Position numbers and translations under genes: made by a program. This document shows, piece by piece, positions 17,977-26,065 of a DNA stretch of 64,000 nt (positions are counted from its first letter, which is position 1; each line of letters starts with the position of its first letter). Below the pieces are notes generated by a model, which worked only from the letters and a program-made list of their open reading frames with translations, was not told the DNA's origin and made no database searches. Origin of the DNA: Pseudarthrobacter sulfonivorans. Its GTDB lineage: Bacteria; Actinomycetota; Actinomycetes; Actinomycetales; Micrococcaceae. The stretch is from positions 248,001 to 312,000 of the forward strand of contig NZ_JACXBW010000001.1 of the NCBI RefSeq assembly GCF_014712225.1, read 5' to 3'.

Positions 17977-18035
17977 AAGTAGCAGCAGATGTCGTTTTGA
18001 GGCGTCAAAACGACATCTGCTGCTACTTAGTTGGG
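17977..18035. repeat. long palindromic repeat element, copy 2
   Basis: Perfect 24-bp arms (17977-18000 and 18005-18028) around the loop GGCG, followed by AGTTGGGG. The arm contains GTAGCAGCAGATGTCGTT, as in copy 1 at 2275-2340. Here it lies between convergent genes (SLH protein and MinD-like ATPase), after the true terminator. Confidence 0.85.
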
Positions 18036-18045
18036 GGGACGAAAC

Positions 18046-19458
18046 CTACCGGTACCCGTCCACGATGGCCGCCGCGATCTCCTTGTAGGCCCGCCGGGTC
18101 TCGGGCTTCAGCACGTCCAGGGTGACCAGGTCGCCGTCGGCCACACCTCGGTCGTGCGGGACCGCGATGAGCTGGCGGCAAATCCCGGCGAGGTGTTCCT
18201 CGATGGCGTCCTTGTCCACGCGGGAGGAGACCTCGTCCTTGTCCGTGATCACCACAATCGCGTTCCGGGCCAGGTCCTCGTACCCGTGGCTGGCCAGCCA
18301 GTGCAGGGTGCTGCGGGCGCGCTTTGCCCCGCTCACGGCATACCCGGCCGCGATCACCAGGTTGTCGGCCGACTGCAGGATCCCGCTCATCGCGTTGTGG
18401 GTCACGCCGGTGCCGCAGTCGGTCAGGGCCACGGAGTAGTAGTTGGAGATCAGCTTGCGGATCCGCAGGTACTCGGCGGCCGTCAGCGAGTCGGAGACCT
18501 CCGGGTCCTGCTCCCCCGCGATCAGGTGCAGCCGCCCGGCGTGGTGCATGTACCGGGCCAGGGCGGTGAGCGAGTCCACCGATTCGATGTTCGCGAGCAG
18601 GTCCGTGATGGTGCGCGGGCTGGCCTGCTGGTAGATCCCCTCGCCCAGGGCACGCTCCACGAGGTCACCGGAGTCCGGGTTGGCGTCGATGGCGCAGGGC
18701 GCGTCGCCGCGGAATTCGGCCAGGGTCAGGCCCACCCCCACCGTGGTGGAGGTTTTACCGATGCCACCCTTGAGGCTCAGCACCGCCGTGTTGTAGCTGC
18801 CCTGCAGCTGGCGGGCGATGCGGCGGGCCAGTTCGTCCTCGTCGCGCTGCTTGGCGCTGGGCCCCAGGTTCCAGGCCCCGCCGGTCAGCGCGTAGATCGC
18901 GCCGCGGAGGCCGCCCACGGGCCGGGGCTTCTGCTCTTTCACGAACAGGCCCGGGGAGCTGATGAAGTCAGGCATGGGCGCCTCGGCGATCACATCCGCC
19001 GCCGTGGGCCGGATGCGCCGGAACGCGGGTGCTTCCTCAGGAACGTACGACGACGGCGGCGCGGCAGTGTCGGCGTCGTACGCCACCGCGGTGGCGAGGG
19101 AGCTGCGCTCCTCCGGCTGCGCGGGCTGCGGTTCTTGTACCTGCTGTTGCTGAGCGCGCTGCTGCGGCTGCGCGGTAACCGGCGGCTTGGCAGGCCGGCG
19201 GGTGGGCGCCGGAACGTGTGCCGCAGGTTTGGCTTGGTCGGCGGCGGCCGCGGCCTCCGCCCAGGAGCTGCGGCGCGGTACCGGAGTGCCGCCGTCGGGC
19301 GTGGTGGAAGGCTCGGGAGTTACGGCTGGCATGGTTCCTGTCTGGGCATCCGAAAGCGCTCCGTCGGCGCGGCGGAGGTCGCGGCGTCGTCGGGACGGTT
19401 GCGGCTGCCCTGCATCCTCTGCAATGGCATGTGCGTTGTGATCCGCCGGATCGGGCAT
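18046..19458 (-). CDS. MinD/ParA-like ATPase with long disordered N-terminus (EspI-like)
   Basis: About 470 residues. Residues 1 to about 190 are low-complexity (Pro, Ala, Gln-rich, including QPQQRAQQQQVQEPQPAQPE). The C-terminal 250 residues are a P-loop ATPase of the MinD/ParA type: LKGGIGKTSTTVGVGLTLAE is the deviant Walker A with both lysines, ANPDSGDL follows as switch, and LTDCGTGVTHNAM is Walker B-like. Proteins with this layout occur with type VII secretion (EspI) in mycobacteria, but no ESX gene is seen here. I prefer ATG 19458 with GGGGGA upstream over GTG 19497. Likely a membrane-cycling or regulatory ATPase. Confidence 0.82.
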   Translation of the reverse strand: MPDPADHNAHAIAEDAGQPQPSRRRRDLRRADGALSDAQTGTMPAVTPEPSTTPDGGTPVPRRSSWAEAAAAADQAKPAAHVPAPTRRPAKPPVTAQPQQRAQQQQVQEPQPAQPEERSSLATAVAYDADTAAPPSSYVPEEAPAFRRIRPTAADVIAEAPMPDFISSPGLFVKEQKPRPVGGLRGAIYALTGGAWNLGPSAKQRDEDELARRIARQLQGSYNTAVLSLKGGIGKTSTTVGVGLTLAEFRGDAPCAIDANPDSGDLVERALGEGIYQQASPRTITDLLANIESVDSLTALARYMHHAGRLHLIAGEQDPEVSDSLTAAEYLRIRKLISNYYSVALTDCGTGVTHNAMSGILQSADNLVIAAGYAVSGAKRARSTLHWLASHGYEDLARNAIVVITDKDEVSSRVDKDAIEEHLAGICRQLIAVPHDRGVADGDLVTLDVLKPETRRAYKEIAAAIVDGYR

Positions 19459-19550
19459 GTCTGTCCCCCAGGACTTCGGCTCAAGGTTCTGCGGCACTAT
19501 ATACGGACTGTTTCAGTCAACCAGTCTAGGCGCTGAGGCAGAAGATGAGC

Positions 19551-19670
19551 TCAGTGGCGGGTCAGTGCGGCCACCACAACGCACGCGGTGAGCACCAACA
19601 GGACGGTCAGGACGGCGTAGGCCTGCCACTTCGGGCGGCCCTTATGCGGGTTGATATCAACATAGGGCAT
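19551..19670 (-). CDS. tiny single-helix membrane protein, 39 residues
   Basis: MPYVDINPHKGRPKWQAYAV begins a short protein with one helix (VLTVLLVLTACVVVAAL) and a basic end (TRH). ATG at 19670, only 2 nt after the stop of the next small gene, so the two are co-transcribed. The ribosome-binding site is distant (GGAGTGA). Function unknown. Confidence 0.5.
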   Translation of the reverse strand: MPYVDINPHKGRPKWQAYAVLTVLLVLTACVVVAALTRH

Positions 19671-19672
19671 GG

Positions 19673-19816
19673 CTAGCTGCGGTCACTCCTTGTGGCGGTG
19701 GCGGTCACCCGTATCGCGCGCCGCTTGAGGCGGAGCACTTGGTACATCGCACAAAAAGGAATCAGCAGTGTGCCCAGAAGAGCGCAGAGCGCCAGGGCAT
19801 AGTCAATGAGAGCCAA
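19673..19816 (-). CDS. tiny single-helix membrane protein, 47 residues
   Basis: TTG start at 19816 with GGGAGG 5 nt upstream. The product has one helix (IDYALALCALLGTLLIPFCAM) followed by a basic tail (VLRLKRRAIRVTATATRSDRS), giving an inside C-terminus. Paired with the 39-residue gene downstream. Function unknown. Confidence 0.5.
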   Translation of the reverse strand: MALIDYALALCALLGTLLIPFCAMYQVLRLKRRAIRVTATATRSDRS

Positions 19817-19960
19817 TGCGGCCTCCCTCGGTTAGCAGTGATCCCCCATGCGATCAGGGGTCACGCTAGCCGTAAGTCACAGCCGTTGACAAATCATGCA
19901 AAGGTTACTGAGCTTTGGAGGCCGCTTCGGCCCATGACCACCCGACGGGACGGCGCCCGT

Positions 19961-20104
19961 TTACCGGTTCATTGCCAGCAACACCACCGCTGCCGTGGCC
20001 ACTGCCAACGCAACCAGCAGGACGTACGAAGCCAGCTTCAATCGACGACGGCGGAGCTCCCGCCGGGACTCACGCACCGTCCAGGTCCCCCCATGTTTAC
20101 CCAT
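19961..20104 (-). CDS. tiny single-helix membrane protein, 47 residues
   Basis: ATG at 20104. Basic N-terminus (TWTVRESRRELRRRRLKL) followed by one helix (ASYVLLVALAVATAAVVLLA) and MNR at the end. Third small membrane protein in a row on this strand, 145 bp upstream of the previous one. No clear ribosome-binding site. Function unknown. Confidence 0.45.
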   Translation of the reverse strand: MGKHGGTWTVRESRRELRRRRLKLASYVLLVALAVATAAVVLLAMNR

Positions 20105-20358
20105 GCCAAAATCGTAGGAACGAAGCCTCAAGGTTTGCTCAAGTCGTACCGAATGTGACGCGCAACGCGGGGTCAGTCACGGTCCATCGGGGAGCATTCC
20201 ATGGGCCGGGAATGGCCCCGCGTTGATCTGTGGCCGTCTTGGCGGTTCGCGGCCGACGAACAAAACTTCCCGCAACTGCAAACTTTTCCTTCCTCCCGGA
20301 ACAGGGCCGGTGCCCTTACTATCAGGGAAAGCGCTTTGTGCGATCCGAGGAGGTCCCC

Positions 20359-21267
20359 TTGAACAGGCACCATCGGTCGCGTGTGCTGCTCCTCTCCGCC
20401 GCGCTGTCCGGGGTCCTCGCCCTCACCTCGTGCGGCGGCCTTCCCGTGCCGGCACCCACGACCGGGACGCAGGACACCAGCCAGGCCTCCGCACCGCCGC
20501 CAACTCCGGCGCCCGCGAACCCCTCCGATCCCTACCCGTCCCCGGCGGGCCCAACGTCCGGGCCCGATCCGACTTCCGCTCCGGCCCCGGACCAAACGTC
20601 CGCGCCCGATCCGACGACCGTTCCGGCCCCGGACCCAACGTCCGGCCCAACGCCCGGTTCAACGCCCGACGGCGGCAGCACCGCCGTCGCGCTTTCCAGC
20701 TTTTCGGGGACGTCCGCTGACGTGAAGTACACCTTTGACCACCCCTCCGACTGGACCGTGCAGGACTCCGCGACGGGAGGCGCGCCGGGTTCCGGGGCGG
20801 TGTCGGTGCTGGGCGCCGACGGAACGGTGCTGGCGTCGCTGACCATCCTGGTGGCGTGGGGTGCTGAGTGCCCGTGTGTGGAACGTCCCGCCGTTCACCT
20901 CGGTGATGTGGACGGGGTGGTGCAGCTGTCGAAGTCCGGCGCGTTCGTGGTGCGGTCCATGGCGGTGGACCTGACGGAGTTCCCGGAGGACCGCGCGGAG
21001 AACCAATGGCCGGACAACGTCCGGGTGGTCACGTCCCTCAGCATGAACGCGGGCCCGCCGCCCGCTGCCCTGGTGCCGCGGCTGATGTACGGACTGGGCC
21101 TGGTGGAAACGGGGGTGGTGGCCACCAACGGCATTACCCACCGCACGGTTCTCTTCATCGCCAGCGGCGACTTCAACACGATTGCCGAAGCGCAGGCCTA
21201 CGCGGCGTCCGACGAGCACAAGAAGGTTGAGGCGATGATCGCTTCCTTCCGGGAGGGCACCATCTAG
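20359..21267 (+). CDS. putative lipoprotein with proline-rich linker
   Basis: About 302 residues. TTG start at 20359 behind a strong GAGGAGGT. Signal peptide with lipobox LALTSC, so the mature protein is lipid-anchored at its cysteine. A long Pro/Ser/Thr linker follows with PDPTSAPAPD-like imperfect repeats, then a soluble domain opening VKYTFDHPSDWTVQD and containing LVAWGAECPCVERP. The domain resembles PsbP/PknG-type lipoprotein folds (FDHPSDW is typical) but that is a loose likeness. No linked partner gene. Confidence 0.78.
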   Translation: MNRHHRSRVLLLSAALSGVLALTSCGGLPVPAPTTGTQDTSQASAPPPTPAPANPSDPYPSPAGPTSGPDPTSAPAPDQTSAPDPTTVPAPDPTSGPTPGSTPDGGSTAVALSSFSGTSADVKYTFDHPSDWTVQDSATGGAPGSGAVSVLGADGTVLASLTILVAWGAECPCVERPAVHLGDVDGVVQLSKSGAFVVRSMAVDLTEFPEDRAENQWPDNVRVVTSLSMNAGPPPAALVPRLMYGLGLVETGVVATNGITHRTVLFIASGDFNTIAEAQAYAASDEHKKVEAMIASFREGTI

Positions 21268-21325
21268 CGAACCGAGCCTCCCGTAGCCGGACATGGGCAA
21301 GCTCACCCCCATATACTCAAGCAAC

Positions 21326-21346
21326 TTGATCAATCTGCTTGTACAA
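21326..21346. promoter_or_regulatory. probable MarR operator
   Basis: Two short dyads, TTGATCAA (21326-21333) and TTGTACAA (21339-21346), offset by 13 bp, end 7 bp before the MarR start codon. The position fits autoregulation. The short leader leaves little room for a ribosome-binding site (TTGAGGG directly before ATG). Confidence 0.55.
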
Positions 21347-21353
21347 TTGAGGG

Positions 21354-21791
21354 ATGACCGACGTATCGGGCGACCAAGCGCTCACGCACTCCCTCTTCGA
21401 AGCCCTGCACCCGCTGCTCCGGCAGCTCAACGCCGAGCGCACCATCTCGCCGGGCAAAATCGGCGTGCTTCGTCATCTTGCGGAGCGCGGGAGGGCGACG
21501 ACGACGGAACTTGCCGTTGTCGTCCGGGTCAGCCCCCAGGCCATTTCGCTCGCCGTGCGTGAGCTGGAAGGACTGGGGTTTGTGGAGCGCGCCCCCGACG
21601 CCGACGACAGGCGCCGGGCCTGGATTGAGATCACCCCGGCGGGCAGGCAGAAGCTGGCCCGGGAATCCTCCGCCGGTCAGGGCTGGCTTGACCGGGCCGT
21701 CACCGAGCGGCTGAGTCCGGACGAGCGGAAATCCCTGGCGGCGGCCATTCCCGTGATCCGGAAGCTTGGAGCGGAGCCGGCCAATGACTGA
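21354..21791 (+). CDS. MarR-family transcriptional regulator
   Basis: A 145-residue winged-helix regulator. Seen: the recognition region TTTELAVVVRVSPQAISLAV and the wing APDADDRRRAWIEITPAGR, which is the family DxRxxxxxLT signature. Its stop overlaps the start of the following MFS gene by 8 nt, so they form one operon, and the dyads upstream suggest autorepression relieved by a substrate of the transporter. Confidence 0.9.
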   Translation: MTDVSGDQALTHSLFEALHPLLRQLNAERTISPGKIGVLRHLAERGRATTTELAVVVRVSPQAISLAVRELEGLGFVERAPDADDRRRAWIEITPAGRQKLARESSAGQGWLDRAVTERLSPDERKSLAAAIPVIRKLGAEPAND

Positions 21792-23199
21792 AACGCGTTC
21801 ACCCCTGGTCCCGGCGCTGGTCTACGCCGCGCTGTCCACCGCCATTGTGAGCTCGCTGGGCATGCTGCTGGTGCCCACCATCTCCCGCGAAATGGACGTG
21901 TCGGTGGGCACGGCGCAGTGGATGCTCACGATCAACCTCCTAGTCGGCGCGGTCGCAACCCCCGTGATGGGCCGGCTCAGCGACGGGCCGCACAAGAAGA
22001 AGCTCCTGCTGTGGGCGCTGCTGGTCATCCTGCTCGGGTCCGTCATCGCCGCGCTGGCGCCCAACTTCACGGTCTTCCTGATCGGCCGGGCGCTCCAGGG
22101 CCTGACCTACGGAATCGTTCCGGTGACCATCGCCCTGGCCCGCCGCTACGTCGCCGCCGACAAAGTGCGGTTCGCCATTTCAAGCCTGTCGGTGACGGTC
22201 GCAACGGGCCTGGGGATCGGCTACCCGCTGACGGGAATCATCGCCGGAACGTTCGACTTCCGGTTCGCCTTCTGGTTTGCCGCACTGTTTGTGGTCACGG
22301 CCATCATCGTCGTCTTCCGCGTAGTGCCGGCCGGACCTGATGAGCGCGCCCCGCGGGTGCCGTTCGATTACACCGGCGCAGGCCTGCTGGGCCTCGGCCT
22401 GGGTGTCCTTCTCCTGGGCATCAGCGAAGGCCCCAACTGGGGCTGGAACTCGCCGCTGACCATCGGCGCGTTCATCGTGGCCGCGGCACTGCTTGCGGCC
22501 TGGGTCCTGGCAGAACTGCGCAGCCGGAACCCGCTGATCAACCTCCGGGTCCTCCGGAACGGGGAAGTGCTCCTGGCCAACAGCACCGCGATCGGGCTGG
22601 GCGCCGCGATGTACATCGGCCTCTCCATTTCCAGCCTCATCGCCCAGGCTCCCGCCTCCACCGGCTACGGTATCGCCCTGCCCGTATTCTGGGCCGGCTT
22701 CGTGATGTTCCCCCTGTCGGTGGGAAGCTTCAGCGCAAACCGCCTGGTCCGCCGCCTCGCGCACCGGGTCCGGCTGACCACGCTGCTTCCGATCGGCGCC
22801 GGAATCATCGCGGCGGCCGGGATGCTGCTCTGGTTTGCGCACAGCCAGCTATGGGAAATCCTGGTCGGAATGCTGGCCCTGGGCCTGGGCATGGGTGCGA
22901 GCTATGCCGCCATGCCGGCGCTGATCGCCCGCAGCGTGGCCAACGATGAACTGGGCAGTTCCGTGAGCTTTAACCAGGTCCTGCGGACCGTGGGAAGCTC
23001 GTTCGGCACCGCCGTCTCCGGCGCGGTGCTCGCGGCCAACATGGCGCCGGATCTTCACCCCACGGGGCGCGGCATCAGCGCGACACTTGAAATCGGCGCG
23101 CTGCTTTGCACTGCGGTGTTCCTGGCCTTGCTCGTCCACGCCCTGATTACGCGTTTCCGCCGGACACCGGCTGCGCCGGCCGGGGCCCTCCGCGACTGA
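21784..23199 (+). CDS. MFS transporter (DHA2-like drug efflux)
   Basis: A 471-residue transporter with about fourteen helices. Motifs: PVMGRLSDGPHKKKLLL in loop 2-3 (family motif A), GRALQGLTYGIVPVTIALARRY (motif B region with the conserved Arg) and GLGIGYPLTGIIAG (motif C, antiporter). Translationally coupled to the MarR gene. Likely proton-driven export of a toxic compound sensed by MarR. The C-terminal end contains a 14-bp tandem duplication (CTCCGCGACTGATC twice, around 23188-23216) that spans the stop. Confidence 0.9.
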   Translation: MTETRSPLVPALVYAALSTAIVSSLGMLLVPTISREMDVSVGTAQWMLTINLLVGAVATPVMGRLSDGPHKKKLLLWALLVILLGSVIAALAPNFTVFLIGRALQGLTYGIVPVTIALARRYVAADKVRFAISSLSVTVATGLGIGYPLTGIIAGTFDFRFAFWFAALFVVTAIIVVFRVVPAGPDERAPRVPFDYTGAGLLGLGLGVLLLGISEGPNWGWNSPLTIGAFIVAAALLAAWVLAELRSRNPLINLRVLRNGEVLLANSTAIGLGAAMYIGLSISSLIAQAPASTGYGIALPVFWAGFVMFPLSVGSFSANRLVRRLAHRVRLTTLLPIGAGIIAAAGMLLWFAHSQLWEILVGMLALGLGMGASYAAMPALIARSVANDELGSSVSFNQVLRTVGSSFGTAVSGAVLAANMAPDLHPTGRGISATLEIGALLCTAVFLALLVHALITRFRRTPAAPAGALRD

Positions 23200-23360
23200 T
23201 CCTCCGCGACTGATCCCGCGCCGCCCGCCCAACGACCAACGGGGGGGTCGCTCCATGCCCAATAATCCCTCGTTATCGGGCCGGGAGTGACCCTCCCCAC
23301 CCGCACCCTAGCCTCGCAAGCTCGGCCGGGGAACCCTGCGGGCATGGGCCCCCGTTGCTG

Positions 23361-24176
23361 TTAGTGGAGCGGACGCGTTTCCTGCAGCCGCTTGATGAAC
23401 CAGCGCGACTGTTCCGGGCCGTAGGGCAGCACAGGGATGGCCTTGGTGGCGTCCGAGGGTGCTTCGCGGATGGAACGCTGGGCCTGCCGGACCGCGGTGG
23501 TCATGGTGTTGGCCATGGTCTTGACGAACTGGTCCGTGCAGGGCTGGCCGTGGCCGGGGATGAGGAATTCGTAGCGGTGGCGCAGGGCTGAGATGTGCCG
23601 CAGGGAGTCGGCCCATTCCTCCGGATAGGAGTCCTCGAAGGACGGGTGCGCGCCCTGCTCCACGAGGTCGCCCGCGAACAGGGTGGTGGGGGTGCCCACC
23701 AGCAGGTCGCCGTCAGTATGGCCGCGGCCCAGATGGAAGAGGGTGACGGTGAGCCCGCCGAGGTCCACCAGCACGGGCTGGTCCCTGACGATGGCGTTGG
23801 GCACCACCAGCTCCACGTTCTCGCCTTCACCGGTGGACATCTCCGGCTCCAGCGTTCCCACAAAGCGGCGCTGCAGGTCCCCATGGCTGTCGATCTCGCG
23901 GGCACAGTTCTCGTGCGCCCAGAACTCGGTCACGCCGTCGGAAGCGAACACGGCGTTGCCGAAGAAATGGTCGTAGTGCGCGTGGGTATTGACGACGACG
24001 AGTGGCAGCTCCGTCTTCTCCCGCACCGCGGCCAGGATCTCGCGCCCCTGCCGCGGCCCGCAGCCGGTGTCCACCACCATGGCCCGCTCCGAGCCAATCA
24101 CCAGGCCGGTATTCAGCAGCGAACCTTCGGTGACCAGCACGTAAGTATCCGCGCCGACTTCGAGCCATTCTGACAT
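23361..24176 (-). CDS. metallo-beta-lactamase-fold hydrolase
   Basis: A 271-residue MBL protein. THAHYDH is the HxHxDH metal site, GRGHTDGDL supplies the third histidine, FAGDLVEQGAHP the bridging aspartate, and IPGHGQP the last histidine, so a two-metal centre is complete. The ATG at 24176 has GGAG 5 nt upstream. Such proteins hydrolyse thioesters, lactones, sulfates or phosphoesters; the sequence resembles the glyoxalase-II-like broad family but not a named subgroup. Convergent with the MFS gene. Confidence 0.88.
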   Translation of the reverse strand: MSEWLEVGADTYVLVTEGSLLNTGLVIGSERAMVVDTGCGPRQGREILAAVREKTELPLVVVNTHAHYDHFFGNAVFASDGVTEFWAHENCAREIDSHGDLQRRFVGTLEPEMSTGEGENVELVVPNAIVRDQPVLVDLGGLTVTLFHLGRGHTDGDLLVGTPTTLFAGDLVEQGAHPSFEDSYPEEWADSLRHISALRHRYEFLIPGHGQPCTDQFVKTMANTMTTAVRQAQRSIREAPSDATKAIPVLPYGPEQSRWFIKRLQETRPLH

Positions 24177-24413
24177 TGTTACTCCGTACCTCCGGATGCA
24201 CGTTGCGTTCTTCTGGCCTCGATTCTACCCACGGGACCCCCGGGTTTCAGGGAGGCTGGACGGGTGCGGGACGCCCGGCGGCGGCGCTCCCCCGGCCAGG
24301 GCCGAAGCCCCGGCTCGCGCCTGTTGACATGCACCGGAGAGATCCGGACCATTTGTTGGGAGAGCCGGAATATCCAGTTCTCACCCATCGGACGGTGTGG
24401 AAAGGTGTGGGAA

Positions 24414-24710
24414 ATGAACAAGGAGCCCTCGGGAAGCCTCGAGATCAGCCAGCTCGCTCAAATCGACTCCCTTATTACCAAGGCGCAGTCCCGCGGCTTG
24501 GGCATATCCGATGTTTTCAAGACGCATATCACTGAAGAACAGGCAGCAGCCACACCAGACATACACCACCCACTGTTCGATCTGTCAGACCATGATCGGG
24601 AGCTTATAGTCCAGATCCGGGAACTGGCCTCACAGCTGGACCACACGGCCTCGATCGGCGAACTGGTTGAACTCCGAGGACAGATCGTTCAGGGTCTTAA
24701 TCAAGGCTGA
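24414..24710 (+). CDS. hypothetical protein, 98 residues, first gene of a three-gene set
   Basis: ATG at 24414 behind AAAGGTGTGG. Soluble and acidic, with predicted helices (LEISQLAQIDSLITKAQ, HDRELIVQIRELASQLD and IGELVELRGQIVQGLNQ). No signal peptide and no known motif. Its TGA is followed after 1 nt by the GTG of the next gene, so translational coupling with the membrane pair downstream is likely. Role unknown; it could be a cytoplasmic partner of that pair. Confidence 0.65.
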   Translation: MNKEPSGSLEISQLAQIDSLITKAQSRGLGISDVFKTHITEEQAAATPDIHHPLFDLSDHDRELIVQIRELASQLDHTASIGELVELRGQIVQGLNQG

Positions 24711-24711
24711 T

Positions 24712-25236
24712 GTGGCCGAGACCGTATGGACAGCAGCCGTAGGTGCATTCCTCGCCTGCTGGATGCTGGCCAGCATCCTGAATCAGGCGTCGTTGCCCTG
24801 GTGGCAGAGGGTAGTTCAAAACGATGTGCTTGGCCTGCTTCCCCGCTGGACGTTTTTTGCGCCCAATCCCGCCCACGAGGACGTCCATGTCGTCTACCGT
24901 GACCAGGCATCGGGCACCTGGGGAGGGTGGCGTCCCCTAACCGTCGCGCCTCCGGACGCACGGATGCGGTGGATTTGGAACCCCGGACGATTTGAACGCA
25001 AGGCGTCCATTGACCTTGTCAACGGCCTCCGGCGCAGCCGTTTCCGTCTCAAGGAGAACCCGGAGGCGCTCATCGTCTGCACCCCGTATGTGGGCTTGCT
25101 GGGCTGGGTTGCCCGGCAGAGGGTGGAACCGGGGGCCACCCATCGTCAGTTCGCTGTTGTCACTAGCGAGGGGTTCCCGCCCCAACAGAAACTGACTGTT
25201 GAGTACGTGTCAGAAGTGCATCGCCTTGATCCTTGA
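24712..25236 (+). CDS. membrane-anchored protein of DUF5819/SdpA-like appearance
   Basis: About 174 residues. One N-terminal helix (AAVGAFLACWMLASIL), then LPRWTFFAPNPAHEDVHVVY, a motif seen in DUF5819-like proteins and similar in layout to SdpA of the Bacillus SDP toxin locus (short anchored protein next to an HTTM protein). The remainder is soluble (RWIWNPGRFERKASIDLVN). I prefer the GTG at 24712 directly after the upstream stop over a TTG at 24667 that lacks a ribosome-binding site. Overlaps the next gene. The family link is by motif memory only and should be read as tentative. Confidence 0.6.
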   Translation: MAETVWTAAVGAFLACWMLASILNQASLPWWQRVVQNDVLGLLPRWTFFAPNPAHEDVHVVYRDQASGTWGGWRPLTVAPPDARMRWIWNPGRFERKASIDLVNGLRRSRFRLKENPEALIVCTPYVGLLGWVARQRVEPGATHRQFAVVTSEGFPPQQKLTVEYVSEVHRLDP

Positions 25237-26041
25237 CCCGGCGCAGGCCCTGGACCTGACGAGCCGCCTGGCCGCCGGTGCCGCATTGGTCGGCAATTGG
25301 GAAATGTTCGCGGCGCGCAGGACGTTTTCGACGGCGGGCGTGTTCCACCTCGACGGTGTACAGGGCCTTCACTGGAAGCCAAGCCGCCTTCTCCGGATCC
25401 TCGGCGGCCGCGAGATGGCTGTCCTGGGCATCGGTGCTGCAGGCTGCCTCGCCCTGATACTGGCCGGTCCATGGGGTGCAACGGGCGTTGTGGGCCTGGT
25501 ACTTGCCTTGTCGGCCCGGCTGGCAATGGCCCAGCGGCGCATCATTGGCGGCGACGGCGCGGAACAACTGACAACGTTGACGCTTGTGGTGGTGCTCCTC
25601 GCCGCCGCGCCCGTCAGTTCGCCGCAGCGAATCCAGTTTGCCGTGGCTTTCATAGGAGGGCAGGTAATACTGGCGTATCTTACGTCCGGGGTGTCCAAGC
25701 TCGCTTCGCCGCTCTGGCGAAACGGATCGGCCATGACGGGAATTATTCATACCCAGACGTATGGACTGCGCGCGGTGGCGCTGGCGTTGGACCGCATTCC
25801 GCGGAGCAGCCTCATTCTCGGCTGGGCGGTGATGTTGTTCGAATCAGCGTTTGTGTTGTTGCTTTTCGGCCCGCATTGGCTGGTCATAGCGGTGTTGGCC
25901 TGCGCTTTCATCTTTCACTTAGGCTGTGCCGTTGTCATGGGCCTTAACGACTTCCTGCTGGCCTTTCCCGCGACATTTCCGTGCGTACTGATGGTTGCGC
26001 AATGGTTATCGGGCGCCGTATCCGGTGGCGGCTCCGTGTAA
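25199..26041 (+). CDS. HTTM-like polytopic membrane protein (SdpB-like)
   Basis: About 280 residues with six to eight hydrophobic segments. LTSRLAAGAALVGNWEMFAARRTFSTAGV is typical of the start of HTTM (horizontally transferred transmembrane) proteins related to vitamin-K-dependent carboxylase, and YLTSGVSKLASPLWRNGSAM matches their conserved central loop. In Bacillus, the HTTM protein SdpB with SdpA matures the SdpC toxin. Here the preceding gene plays the SdpA-like position; no SdpC-like precursor is seen. TTG 25199 overlaps the upstream gene; TTG 25226 is an alternative start. Confidence 0.62.
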   Translation: MSTCQKCIALILDPAQALDLTSRLAAGAALVGNWEMFAARRTFSTAGVFHLDGVQGLHWKPSRLLRILGGREMAVLGIGAAGCLALILAGPWGATGVVGLVLALSARLAMAQRRIIGGDGAEQLTTLTLVVVLLAAAPVSSPQRIQFAVAFIGGQVILAYLTSGVSKLASPLWRNGSAMTGIIHTQTYGLRAVALALDRIPRSSLILGWAVMLFESAFVLLLFGPHWLVIAVLACAFIFHLGCAVVMGLNDFLLAFPATFPCVLMVAQWLSGAVSGGGSV

Positions 26042-26065
26042 TTGGCCCCGGTTGCGCTGTGCGGC

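Noticed and set aside
23229..23304. Imperfect hairpin between the MFS and MBL genes as terminator
   Set aside because: Arms GGGGTCGCTCC / GGGAGTGACCC are far apart (about 28 nt loop) with mismatches and no U-run; too weak to call.
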